Shown piece by piece: positions 45,835-58,049 of a stretch of DNA of 64,000 bases. Each line of letters begins with the position of its first letter. The stretch's first letter is position 1. The stretch lies in the NCBI RefSeq assembly GCF_052324685.1, contig NC_135212.1, positions 18,261,548 through 18,325,547 on the forward strand, written 5' to 3'. The stretch is from Brachyhypopomus gauderio. Its lineage: Eukaryota; Chordata; Actinopteri; Gymnotiformes; Hypopomidae. The notes beneath the pieces are model-generated. The model was not told the DNA's origin. It worked only from the letters and a program-made list of their open reading frames with translations, and did no database searches. The position numbers and the translations under genes are program-made.

Positions 45835-48675
45835 GGAGGGAGACACCCTGCCTAATTGCAGAGTCCTCTCTGCTTATGTAAGACAAGGCGTTCTGAAACA
45901 GCACTTTCTGAGTTGCGTGAGTGGTGTGTATGTATGTGTGCGCACCTGTGTATTCACATGCTTAAGTGTATATGCTAATTAAAGTTTGTGCGTGCATGTG
46001 CGTGTTACGGTCAGCCGTGTGTTTTGCAGCCGAAAGAAGGCAGTCCTGGCCTGGCTGAGACTACAATGGCGCGTTTGTGTGAGCGGACGAGAACCCACTC
46101 CCCTGTGATGTGGTGCCTTCAGGTTCTGCCATCCAGCCTCCGTGCCATTAGCACTCCAGGACACTTCCATTTCTCTTTGGTTTTTCACATTTTGGATCGC
46201 TGTTTTCCACAAGCTCGGAAGACCAAAAAAACACATTCTTGTTGAAGATCTTTGCCACATCCGAGATGACTGAAATGTAAGGGCAGTGTGAGTTAACAGC
46301 TGCGTTCCTGATACCCACAGCCTCTCATCTGACCACAGTAACCACTCTTAAACTTGTTTTGTTTATATGGTATTTTTCAAAGAGTAAGACTCAGAGATGC
46401 TTACTCGAGAGATGGATCTTGATTGAAGAAGCAGGCCACCATTGTGCGGGAACAGATTGGGTAATTGCATCCCTCTACAAAATATCTCCCCTTTTCCATT
46501 TATGGCGTGTTTCAGTTTGTGCCTGCTAAACGCCATGAGTCGTTCTGTGGCATTTTCAAACATCTAAAGTGTGAATGGCCCAGGTCAAAGGTGTTTTCCG
46601 TGTATGTTGTCTGATCCTTTTGTCTGATCAGGCCTTTGCAATCGTCCTGCTCCAACACCCGCTTCTCACTGAGCTTTGCAGGAGAAGCAGGACCACGAAG
46701 TCCGACTCCCTGGACCTGCGGCCGTAACTGCTGAAGCTCTCTCACGTATATTAAAATGGCTTTGATTCCTGCCAACCCCCGGCGACCTCTCCCCACCGGG
46801 GCCGCAGTCGAATCAAAACCCGTCTCAGTCCTCAGCTATTTCCTCGCCCGCGTGTGAGCCCACTCATGGCCCCTCGCGCACAAAGTCAGCTCTGTGGTTG
46901 GCGCGAGACTCGGCCCGGTGCCGTCCCGGGGCATAACTGAGCGAGTGGGCCGCCAGGGACAGTCTGTAACCCCCAACCCCCCCGTCCCTCTGGCCGACGC
47001 GTCCACCCTCCAAGGCAAGGGGACGTGGCCACACGAGAGCTTTTTTTTGGGGGGGGGGGGTCGTCGTCAGCTTATCACTTCGGGGGGTCCCTGTAGCGAC
47101 GCGAGAGGGCGCTTTCATTGACGCAGCTCCACCTCCGGGAAGAACATTGCCGTGAGGAACCAAGGACTGAAAGACCAAACTGACCCTCAGGCAGGTTCCC
47201 GACACTCCTACCACCAGGATCTAGCTAATGCTAGCTGGAGTGAGGCTATAATCAGACTTTTACCTAATACCAGCTATAGGCAGAAAGACTATAATCTGAC
47301 TCTTAGATAGTGCTAACTGCGGTCAGGTTGCAGCCTCTTGGCTAATGCTAACTGTAACTAGCGTATAATCATGCACTTGCCTAATGCTAACCAAAGGCGT
47401 GCACGAAAATTCTATAAATAAGTCTAATCATGCTAATCATGCATCAGGCTTTTTATCTTAGAATAAGGTAAAAGTAACTGTTGTCAGGTTCTTATGAGAC
47501 TTTTCTACTTATTTATTTGCCATTACGGTTCAACGTGATGCATGTTCTTGGTGTAGGATTAGTAGTAAACAGTGTTGTTTTTACTAAAACAGCCTGTGTG
47601 TGTGTGTTTTAAGTGGTTACTCTGTTTGTGGGCTGGGTAATGGAGGTGAGCCACTGGAGCGCTCTGTAGTCCAGGCTAGCGGTTTTGCTTCATGACATCA
47701 CCGCTGCAGTCTACTCTCGTGTTGACTGTAGCGTTACACTTCTGTATACGTTACACCACACATCCTCGATCAGCCAACATCGCTAAGGAACAGAAGACTG
47801 ATGCGCAATAGGAACTTCAGATGGCGTTGCTGTGTTTAACTCTGCTTGTGTTTGGCATTCGGTCCACATTAGGGGGGCTTGACGAATGATTTTGTATGGC
47901 TTTCTGGCGCCGTGTTTGACAGGCCCAAAATTAGCCCTCGTTTTGGTTTTTCCCTTTTTCAGTCTGTTCCCTCTCCGCCCCGAGAGCCTTTCGATAGAGG
48001 GGGAAACGGGTTTTGACCAGAAATGTTTTCGAAAGAAGAAAGGAAACGGAGAAGAGGGCTGGAACCAGAACGCTGGCTGGATCCGCGCTGTGGAATTGTG
48101 GTGCGGGTGCCAGGTCCGTGAGGAGTGGAGACTGGCACTTTGCCTCCTGTCCCAGCAACCCTCACCCCGTCCTGCCGTTCCTGGCAGGAACCCGAGGACA
48201 CTTCTTCCCCTTGTTCCAGTTCTCGTTGTGCCAGCTCGGTTTTGGACGTGCAGAAGCTGGTTCTGATGAGGCAGAGGGACCTCTGTTGCTTTTTCTTCTC
48301 TGCAGCCTGTTTGTCTCTCGCTCATTTGACGGAGCCGTATGTTTCTGTTTGTGCCGTTAACCCGATTGGGACCTCGTGCGGTTTGAAAGAGGCGTGTGCT
48401 TCTGAGGACCGAGCGCTCCACACCTGAGCCATGTCGGACAGTTCCGCAAGTGTGAACTGCATCCTTGCGTCCCTGGGCCACTCGTGAGTCCTTGTGTGTT
48501 CGTGGGCAGAGAGAGTGAGGGGGCGTTGGGCTTGTAATCCGCCTTTGCATGTCTAACTGTAAATTCCGGCGCTACAGAGTCATGATTTATTTGACAGGGT
48601 AATTTACCTATTACCAGCCCCATGGCTTTTTTCATTAGCACACACTGCATTTTCTCCCTCCCTCTCTCTCACTCA

Positions 48676-48677
<2 letters not shown>

Positions 48678-48720
<43 letters not shown>
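48678..48720. repeat. (CA)n microsatellite
   Basis: About 21 CA units, preceded by CTCACT repeats. Confidence 0.95.
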
Positions 48721-48722
<2 letters not shown>

Positions 48723-51282
48723 TTTACTTTTCATATGAAATCGCACATGCCCCCCAATCCCGATTAAGTCTCACTCAGCAATTACCAGTTAAGTGATCGG
48801 CCTGATAGCGTTTCTGCGAGAGGGGACCTGGGCCATTATAGCGAACTTTACCCCCCAGGAATGACGCTTTTTGATGTAGAGGACAATCCAGTGGTGAAGA
48901 TGTAACTGCAGAATGGGTCCTGTAGAAGCTTGTAGATGATTGGAACAGTTCAGAGTGTTTTGTGCTCCTGGTTTTCATAGTGTTCCACAAACACGTTCTG
49001 ATGTTTGTTGCCGACTTCAGAATGTTTAGACGAGGAACTTGGAGCACGAGCTAGAGTGGGAACTGTTGTCTTCCTGACACCATCATCACATCCCAGATGT
49101 AGAATTATTCCCACCTGCACTGACTGGCACTTCTAATCAAAAGCATGACTGTAAATACACAAATGAACACATTTCTTTAAGGTTTATAGTGATTGATTTT
49201 GTGAGCAGTTGACCAAACTATAATCTTTATTCCACTGAATAAGTTTAGAGAGTCTACCAAGTGGTGCCATCATTGGTGGTGGTGGTGGAGGTATCTAAGG
49301 GGCTTGCTCCTCTCGGTGTGCAGTGTCTCACAGGTAGGTACCTCCTCTTCCCAGAAGTCATGGTGAGCACAGCTGCCCATCATTAGGAGGCAGGAGACAG
49401 ATCTTTCTACACAGCACCGCACAACAGCTGTGGTCAGACTCCACGCTCTTCACCAGTAGCAACGTTTCAGAGCTGAAGGCAACTGAGCTGCAGACTGAAC
49501 TTGCATTGCTAGGGGTAAGAAAAGTATTGTAAAGCATCTGATTGGTCAAGTTTATGATGCTCTGAATCCGTGAGCAAATGCGTATGGTCTTCCTTCATAC
49601 ACACGTGCGACGTTGTACACGGCTGCACTGATGCTCTCGACTACTACAGTTCCCACTGGCCTCTGGCCCGACCCAACTCGGTCGAGATTCGCCCCAATCC
49701 TAATGACCCTAATTTCCCAGCTAATGATGATGATTGGGATAATGGTAATAATGCCGGATCGGGTGTATATGGGAAGGCGGGCTGGGGAGGTTCGGGAGAG
49801 TGCGGCCCGGGTTCTGGCCATCACGGGTGACAGCTGTACCACAAAGTCCTGCTATTGTGTTCTCACTGACCTCTCCTGAATAAGACGTCTGTGCTTCTTG
49901 GATCATGTAATAGGAACCTGGAGTTTGGGGTGTGTCTGTGTGTGTGTGACAGTTTCTTTGCCCTAGATTACTAGCATATGAGTGTTTGTTATTTAATTGT
50001 TTATTCCAACAAAAAAAAAATGTGTTATACGTAATATGTGGTCAGTTCACTTTTTGGTTTACTCTAAAGTGCAGTTGCCCCGAGTGAACGTATCCGTCTG
50101 TTGTTCAAAAGCCGTTTTCTCCAAAAGTCACTTTTTTTTTGCACGTAGGAAGTATTATGTCATGTTTGTGATGTTCCTATAGTGCAGATGTAATAGATCA
50201 GCTGCAGGAGGTTTATGGGAGTGGGGGAGGTGCTGGGGGCCTTTTCTAACAGCATCCATATAGTTGCTGCATTCTTTATGGTACCCCTGAAGAGCTCGAG
50301 AGTGAGTCCTTGGTTAGCTTTTACCTTTGCACATACACGTGTGCACACAAACACACCAGCACGTGCATGCACACAGACAGCAGGGTTCTGCATCCCTTAT
50401 GTGTGTGGGGGGTTAGTCTGTTAGTCTGAGTCTTTGTCTCTGCATCCTCAGGCATTTTGGCCCACTCACTTCGGCCATATAAACCTTGCGCCTGGTTTCT
50501 GTTTTTCTTCTATATCGTTCCTTTATTCTCTCACTCCCCCCCAGCCTTCATAAACAGCAGGACTCATCCAGCTGTAATAACATGGCCCGAGTCTTCATTC
50601 TCAGTCCCCTCGGACTTGGGGAAGGGGTGTGGTTTGGACACGCCTTCAAGAGAAGTAGTGGGGGGGGGGCCTGCTGGGGTTTTTAACAATCTGGCAACAT
50701 ACAATTAAGTGCCTCCCCTGTGATGAATGGCAAGCCAGTTTTAGCCAATGTGTCCTGGGGGAAAGGGACAAAACACATCGACGTGTCTTCGCTGCCATAG
50801 CCGCCCATTAGCGAATAGCCTTCACAGCCCTTTTTAATAATCCTGCCCAAATCGTTAGTTTTGGGTTAGTGGCAGATTGGAATGGCATGACCAGTGCAGT
50901 TTTACTCTCACCCACATGCTGTTAGTCTCTGTGTTAGAGGAGAGATGGAGTAAGAAATGCCAAGGTGTTTGTTTTTAGTTCGGTCTTTATCTTTCCTTCT
51001 TATTGGCCAAGTTACACCTCCTGGCCCCGCCCAGGTTTTTAATGCTTGGACGGTGCACTCTTTGCTTGGCTTTGATCGTTGAAGCTTGTAAGCATCTAAG
51101 CCTTCAGCGATGCGGTTTTTACACCGTAGCTCATTCACAAAGCAGGCAGGACTCCTTGATTGTGCTCATTCTTTCAAAGCTACGCCCGCCTCGCCGTTTC
51201 CATCGAGTTGACTGTAACTGTTATTGAGTTTGCTGCAGGTTCCACCGAGTTTACTGGGTTGAGGTTGCTGTAAATCTGCACG

Positions 51283-51666
51283 CATGTGGTGCGCTGCTAA
51301 CGGGTTTACCTCCTCAGGTGCGCTGCTAACGGGTTTACCTCCTCAGGTGCGCTGCTAACGGGTTTACCTCCTCAGGTGCGCTGCTAACGGGTTTACCTCC
51401 TCAGGTGCGCCGCTAATGGGTTTACCTCCTCAGGTGCGCCGCTAATGGGTTTACCTCCTCAGGTGCGCCGCTAACGGGTTTACCTCCTCAGGTGCGCCGC
51501 TAACGGGTTTACCTCCACAGATGCGCCGCTAACGGGTTTACCTCCACAGGTGCGCCGCTAACGGGTTTACCTCCACAGGTGCGCCGCTAACGGGTTTACC
51601 TCCACAGGTGCGCCGCTAACGGGTTTACCTCCACAGGTGCGCCGCTAACGGGTTTACCTCCACAGG
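51283..51666. repeat. 29-bp minisatellite, about 13 copies
   Basis: The unit is GCGCYGCTAACGGGTTTACC followed by TCCTCAGGT. A 5' block has TCCTCAGGT and GCTGC; a 3' block has TCCACAGGT and GCCGC, so variants are segregated along the array. Each unit contains CTCAG|GTGCG or CACAG|GTGCG. Confidence 0.95.
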
Positions 51667-51916
51667 TGTGATCTGCGGAGGATGGAGTTTCTGTTCTGCC
51701 TCCACCACCCCACCCAGTCAAGGACTCCACCTCAGACTCCACATCTGTGGAGGGGCTGTCCCTCTGTATGGGGCTATTTTTAGCCTTCAATCTGGCTTTG
51801 TCCTCCAGCTCACATCTGGTTCTCATTCACTGGAACAGCAGCCATTCCATAAAAGACAAAGTTGCACTTGGTAGGAGGAAAGAACAACGGTGCAGATATG
51901 AAAATATAACCTACTG

Positions 51917-51917
<1 letters not shown>

Positions 51918-51958
<41 letters not shown>
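51918..51958. repeat. (CT)n microsatellite
   Basis: About 20 CT units. Confidence 0.95.
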
Positions 51959-51960
<2 letters not shown>

Positions 51961-52225
51961 GCATTCTGTTACTTTTGTCTAGTTATTAGGCATTTCAATT
52001 CCTGGCTTAACAGCGAACCCATTAATGATTTGGTTGTGGGCAGTTTATTTCAGATGTGGTTTCATTTTCAGGAACGACTCCACACTGTTTCCTCTTTGCA
52101 TAGCCACAATAAACTAAGAATATTTCTGAAGCATGTTGCTGAAATTCTGTGGAGCTGCCTTATTGTAAGAGGAATAAGAGGAGTATCTCGCAAAGCTGTG
52201 GCCCTCTGGGTCCTGACATTGATGC

Positions 52226-52337
<112 letters not shown>

Positions 52338-52515
52338 CACGCAGATACCAGACCATCTTTATCTGGTAGTGTTTACACTCAGCAGCATGTAGGCTCCCAG
52401 ACAGTGACCTCCTTCTGACCTTTGACCTCAGCCTCACAGTTATCACCATTTGAGGTATTTACCACCTACAGGAGAAAAAGGTGAGAAGACGCGAGCGTCA
52501 GGCGTAGTGAGCGTG

Positions 52516-52612
52516 GCAGGGGCAGGGCCCCCTTCTCTGGTGACCTCTGGGGCAGGGCCCCCCTCTCTGGTGACCTCTGGGGCAGGGCCCCCCTCTCTGG
52601 TGACCTCTGCCC
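52516..52612. repeat. 30-bp tandem repeat, three copies
   Basis: The unit is GGGGCAGGGCCCCCCTCTCT followed by GGTGACCTCT, nearly identical in all three copies. Confidence 0.93.
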
Positions 52613-53500
52613 CGTGTGTTCACAGCACGTGGTCGGATTGGACACACTCGTCTGTGTGTGGCAGTAGTGCAGTCTCCTGTCCCACACCTGCACATCCACT
52701 GGGTTTAATGATTAAAATGCTTGTTCGAGTAACAGGCCTAAGAGCACAGTGATTTACCCACGGCCCAAAACACTACTGCCGAACGAGACTGCTCTATAGG
52801 AAAGGTTTACTTCCAGAACTTTCTTTGAGCTAAAACTCTGTGATGTTTTACTCGTATATGAATCACACGGTACACGTTTCGGAGCAGACCAGGGCCTTGG
52901 GCGGTGGGTAGTACCACTCTGAACTTGCCCTGGGGGTGTTCAGGAAACAGGTCCTCCCCCACAGTCGGAGCTGTTAAAGTGTAAGCCCGATTGTGGGTGT
53001 GGGACTCAGCAGGGGGCTGGAGGTGAGATGAAAGTAATCACAGCGGTCAGGAGTTAAAAGAAAGCCCCGCTACCATGGCAACATCTCTGGAGCCTTCAGT
53101 CAGTTATGATGGTCATGTGTGTTTTTGATCAGCCTACACAGCATTAAGCGGTGGTGTGTGGTGATGACCACCAGTCTACATGACGCAGAAGCACTACGAC
53201 GATTGGGTGACCAACCGGTCATGTGACTTGATTAACCCGTAAACTGTGGGCATGTGTTTGCTTGGGCTTCACCTGGAACCAGGTGCGGGTGGCCAGAGGA
53301 ACGGTGGTGTGTCTCTGTGCCTCCATCTGCTCCGTCACGAGTGTGTCCCCTGTGAGTGCTGTTGGAAACGGCCATTTTGTTGTTGTTGTTGTTGTGTTGT
53401 CCTGTGTCTGAATGTATGACTCGTGTCTGTGACTGCATGTCTAGACCAGAGAGCTCCTTCCACCACAGCTTGGCAGACTTTAGTGTGAGCTTAGCATCCG

Positions 53501-54000
53501 NNNNNNNNNNNNNNNNNNNNNNNNNNNNNNNNNNNNNNNNNNNNNNNNNNNNNNNNNNNNNNNNNNNNNNNNNNNNNNNNNNNNNNNNNNNNNNNNNNNN
53601 NNNNNNNNNNNNNNNNNNNNNNNNNNNNNNNNNNNNNNNNNNNNNNNNNNNNNNNNNNNNNNNNNNNNNNNNNNNNNNNNNNNNNNNNNNNNNNNNNNNN
53701 NNNNNNNNNNNNNNNNNNNNNNNNNNNNNNNNNNNNNNNNNNNNNNNNNNNNNNNNNNNNNNNNNNNNNNNNNNNNNNNNNNNNNNNNNNNNNNNNNNNN
53801 NNNNNNNNNNNNNNNNNNNNNNNNNNNNNNNNNNNNNNNNNNNNNNNNNNNNNNNNNNNNNNNNNNNNNNNNNNNNNNNNNNNNNNNNNNNNNNNNNNNN
53901 NNNNNNNNNNNNNNNNNNNNNNNNNNNNNNNNNNNNNNNNNNNNNNNNNNNNNNNNNNNNNNNNNNNNNNNNNNNNNNNNNNNNNNNNNNNNNNNNNNNN
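53501..54000. other. Assembly gap of exactly 500 N
   Basis: A round-number block of N, the usual placeholder for a scaffold join of unknown length. ARHGEF17 loses its remaining exons to the left of it and PARP6 loses its 3' exons to the right. Confidence 0.99.
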
Positions 54001-54631
54001 GGAGAAATGAAACACAGTCAACAAGAGCAGAAAAGATACGATACAAGAAGGTGAATGGACAAAGAAAAAGGCTGATGGAACGTGGCAGACGAGGAGAGTG
54101 AGAGTGACCGTGATGACAATGAGATGATCAGACGATCCAGGCAGTAGCGTGAACCGGAGTCAAGTGATTCATGAAAATCATTGTGACTGTGACTGAGAAA
54201 TGACTGTTATTTTCCATTAGCACCAACTCTGAAAGGAGCGAATTAGCATGGTCGGTAGACAAAGTCAGGAATGCAAAGTAAGCAAGAAGAAACTTAGAAT
54301 GTGAGTGAAAGAAGCATAAGACATCAATGGAATGTGCTGTGTTCAATATTGATTTTGTGGACAGTTTAGTGCTGAAAGTAATATACCTGCTCAACAGGAT
54401 ATATCTGTTCAAAACACTAGCCCATATTTTGTCGTGGAACATACCACACACATATAATATAAGCTAGTCCACTTGCCTGATGCACATATGACATCAGGTG
54501 AAAACTAACCCTGGACCCCCAGCTGACCCCACCATCTTAGCCAGGAAAGTGCATAACATCAGTTAGACTACCAAGGAATAAACAAACGAGGCCCTGAATT
54601 ATGGATCAGCCGACTGATGTGAGTTACATAC
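54001..54631. other. parp6: PARP6 intron sequence next to the gap
   Basis: Unique sequence. The next PARP6 exon, expected to encode LHGAAYGKGIYLSP and following residues on the minus strand, is not present. Confidence 0.7.
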
Positions 54632-54704
54632 CTGCAGTTTGGTATAAGAGGCATTGACTAGTCCATTTCTCAGAACAGAGTGCCAGTTCTCTATATGGGA
54701 ACCA
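54632..54704 (-). CDS. parp6: PARP6 exon 17 (last exon before the gap)
   Basis: Completes the NAD-binding His, then GSHIENWHSVLRNGLVNASY and TKLQ. Donor GTATGT. The following exons with the catalytic Tyr are missing. Confidence 0.95.
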
Positions 54705-54819
54705 CTGGAGTGATTCAAAGAGGGAGAGGAACACAGAGATAAACATTTAAATATGAAGGACCTGAATCTTTAAATACAGCCTATGCTTAAAACAAAGTCT
54801 AGAAAACCAGATGGCACCA

Positions 54820-54891
<72 letters not shown>

Positions 54892-57800
54892 ATATATATA
54901 TTTGTGTTTTTTATGTGGTACTTTTTGCCTAACAGGCCATCTGGTTTTCTACACTTTAGATTTTAGATAATAAAGAGAGAGAGAGAGAGATAGAATGTTA
55001 TGTACCTTATGGGTCTACTTTGTAAACTCATTTATGTGTTTAGTGTTCACATATGTTTAGCATGTGTTGATTCTCCACAAGAGGGTGCTAGTAGCACACA
55101 AAAGGGTTGCGATGTAAGAATCTTCCTTAATAACTCAATAATAATATTAATAATTATTATCATTATTATTGTTGTTGTTATTAAGATAATAGGAATTGTT
55201 TTAAATATTCTGTGAACAATAGCAAGCCATTCATATGAGCTTTTGCTGAGGTTTGGGTATCTGGAGATGTCTGGAGGGTCTCATCATTACTTTATTAGAA
55301 GAACACTTGTTAGAAAGAACAGTGAAAAAACAGACGCCAAAGCCCATATGAGCAAAATTTAGAACCCATCTGATTTCTAAATTTAGAAAGTCTGAAGATA
55401 GACTCCAGGTTTAAAGCAGTGTGCAGGCAAGAAATTCAGATGTTGTCAGCGTGATTAATTGCCGCTTATTAGAAAGAAAGTGTTTAGCCTCGGAAAGACA
55501 TTTTCATATGTGTAGCACATATGTGTACATATGTGTACAAAAAGTAGGCAGAAAGCCAAGCTTCCATGGAGCTGCAGGACTTTAGCTGTGCTCAGGGTCT
55601 GATCCTGATGGTAGTGGGGTGGGGTGGGGGGGTGTGGTGGTGGTGTGGGGGTGTGAGTGAGGTGGAGGTGTGGGGGTGTGAGGGAGGTGGAGGTGGCGGC
55701 TCACTGGAATGCAAAGGTGCTGCCGTAGAGCTTCTTGGCCGTGCGGAATCGGGCTTCTTTAGCTGGGGGGCTGCTCAGGAGAAGGAACTGGTGTGACGTG
55801 TGCATGAACTTCAGCTGCTGCTCGAACCGATGAGTTACCCAGGCAGAGAACGAGAGACGAAACAGAGAGGGGGAGTGAGCAAACGGAGAGGCAGAGAAAT
55901 GCATGCCTACAAAGTACTAATCCACTTAGAGTGGCCCTTGTTTGGGTGACTTAGGCAGGAACTGGATACTGTACTGGATACTGTACCCTGCTCAGAGGCA
56001 GTTTAACGATATGGGACCGGTTACTGGAAATGATCCTGCACACAGCAAAACAACATTGAAGGTAGTAGCAGAATTGATAAAAAAAGATAAGGTAACAAAG
56101 AATACTGTAAACATGTAAACGTGTGTGTAGGATTATAATACCAGAACTACAAAACAAGAATTGGTAAGACATATGCATACATGTGTATGTGCAATATATT
56201 CGTAAACTTGTGTATCAAAAGTTTGTCACCAACCATTGCAGGAGTGGATGAGCCAGTGGATCCAGTTTATCCATCTGTTTCTTTATCTCTAGATATGATC
56301 CCTGTAAATATGGGGGGGGGGGGTATTAATAAACAACATGAACACATTTATCATGTATTCACACCGAAGGGAGTCTCAGGTTAGGTATGTCAATGACAAT
56401 CATGGGATATTTACGCCAAAGGCAGACTCCGTCAGAATACCTGACTGACACCCATTACTCCAGACAAATCAGATCAAACTTACATGAGAGATGTTCTGCA
56501 CTAGTGTCAAAGCTCCTGTCACTATGTACTAATGACCTGGGCTCACAGACGCACCTGGGTCATCTCGCGTATGGACATAACGCTGTCCAATGCCTTCTGC
56601 AGTCTTTCATAATTCTTCTTCTGTGACCAGCCATAGAAAGAAACACACAGTGTACAAACAAAAAGCAATTAAGAGAAAACAGAACAAGCACATTACTTAT
56701 TACACCCCAATTACACATAGTTCTTACAGTATGTAATTACATTGTAATTGTTATAACACTGTTATGACATAGTAATTGCACATTGTAATTACAATGTTTA
56801 GTTACATAGTTGTCAAACTAACAATCCTGGTCATTTTAGTGCTAACAAACATGTATGCTATACACCTTTTGTGTTTATCAGTGCTGATCCGAAAGAGGAA
56901 TTACTATTGCCCTCCCGTGTCAATCATATCTTTGTTTACTTTCTCCATGTGCTTTCTCGTTTGATACTCCACCCTGCCACCAATATCTTGTCATGATTAC
57001 TTGTTATCTGTTCTATTTAAACCCTATTAAACCCTGGTATTGTGTTCTATTTAAAAGTACACCACACTTACATATTTACATGACTTTTATTTTGAAAAGT
57101 TGACATAGCACAGAAGCACTTATTGGGTAGCATGAACCAAAAATAAAGCAATTATCTTTACACATATTGTAATGTGTGCTAGGAAGAACAGGAATTCAAA
57201 CTGGCTGTTCTGAGCACAGCTATTAAAATGAAGAGGTCATTAAGTGGGCCATTTTCTGAAACTAAATCTAAACCTTACTACCCTGGGTGCTTTTGTTTTT
57301 CTTTATATCATAGATATGCCCACCATTACTCAGCTTACAATGGAAGTATGTTATGCATGAAGATACCCAGTCACCTTGGGGTTGAAAGCCAGTGTTTTGG
57401 GATCGTTGGGGTCCACACAGATGGATAAGGTTCAAAGATGATACTCTTACGAGGAGATTCCAGCGCAGCTCTGCACATGGCCACCAGCAGATCCACCACC
57501 TGCAGAATGATATTAAAAACCAAAAACACACAGAACATAGGAACTTATCACATCATTTCAGCAGCAATAGTGAAATGTAACATCTTCTGAAACACAAGCA
57601 AACGGGCCTGTGTGTTAGCGTGCCTATACCTCTGCTCCTGTGGCCACCTCCTCTGCTGCTCCTGACATCACTCCGAGAGTGTAGAAGGAAAACACACACA
57701 ACTCCCTGGTGCACACCGCAGGCTTGGAGGAATAAACAGTCAAATACCACAGTTATTAGGAGAACAAAAACAACAACATAATCATTAGAGAAGGTCTCTG

Positions 57801-58015
57801 CTGAGTTATGGTGGTGTATTCACGGATAATAATGTTTTCCGGACAAAGTGTTTTTTAATTCTTTACCAAATAGAAAAAAACTGGCGTTCTAGGTTATATA
57901 AGGGCCACCTTGAGCATGGAGCCATTCTGGAAAACGTGTTGCTCGTCACACACCACGCAGTACTCGTTGAGTGTGGGGATGCGCTGCTCAGAGTACTTCA
58001 TTATCTGGGAGGAGA

Positions 58016-58049
<34 letters not shown>

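Noticed and set aside
49570..49830. 86-codon frame rich in Asp, Asn and Gly
   Set aside because: Protein-like in places, but no splice signals, no known family, and the opposite strand is equally open.
53443..53500. Possible ARHGEF17 exon just before the gap (PESSFHHSLADFSVSLAS)
   Set aside because: An AG precedes it, but there is no pyrimidine tract and the residues do not match the part of ARHGEF17 expected next; cut by the gap, so it cannot be judged.
53356..54054. Open frames spanning the N block
   Set aside because: They exist only because N is translated as X.
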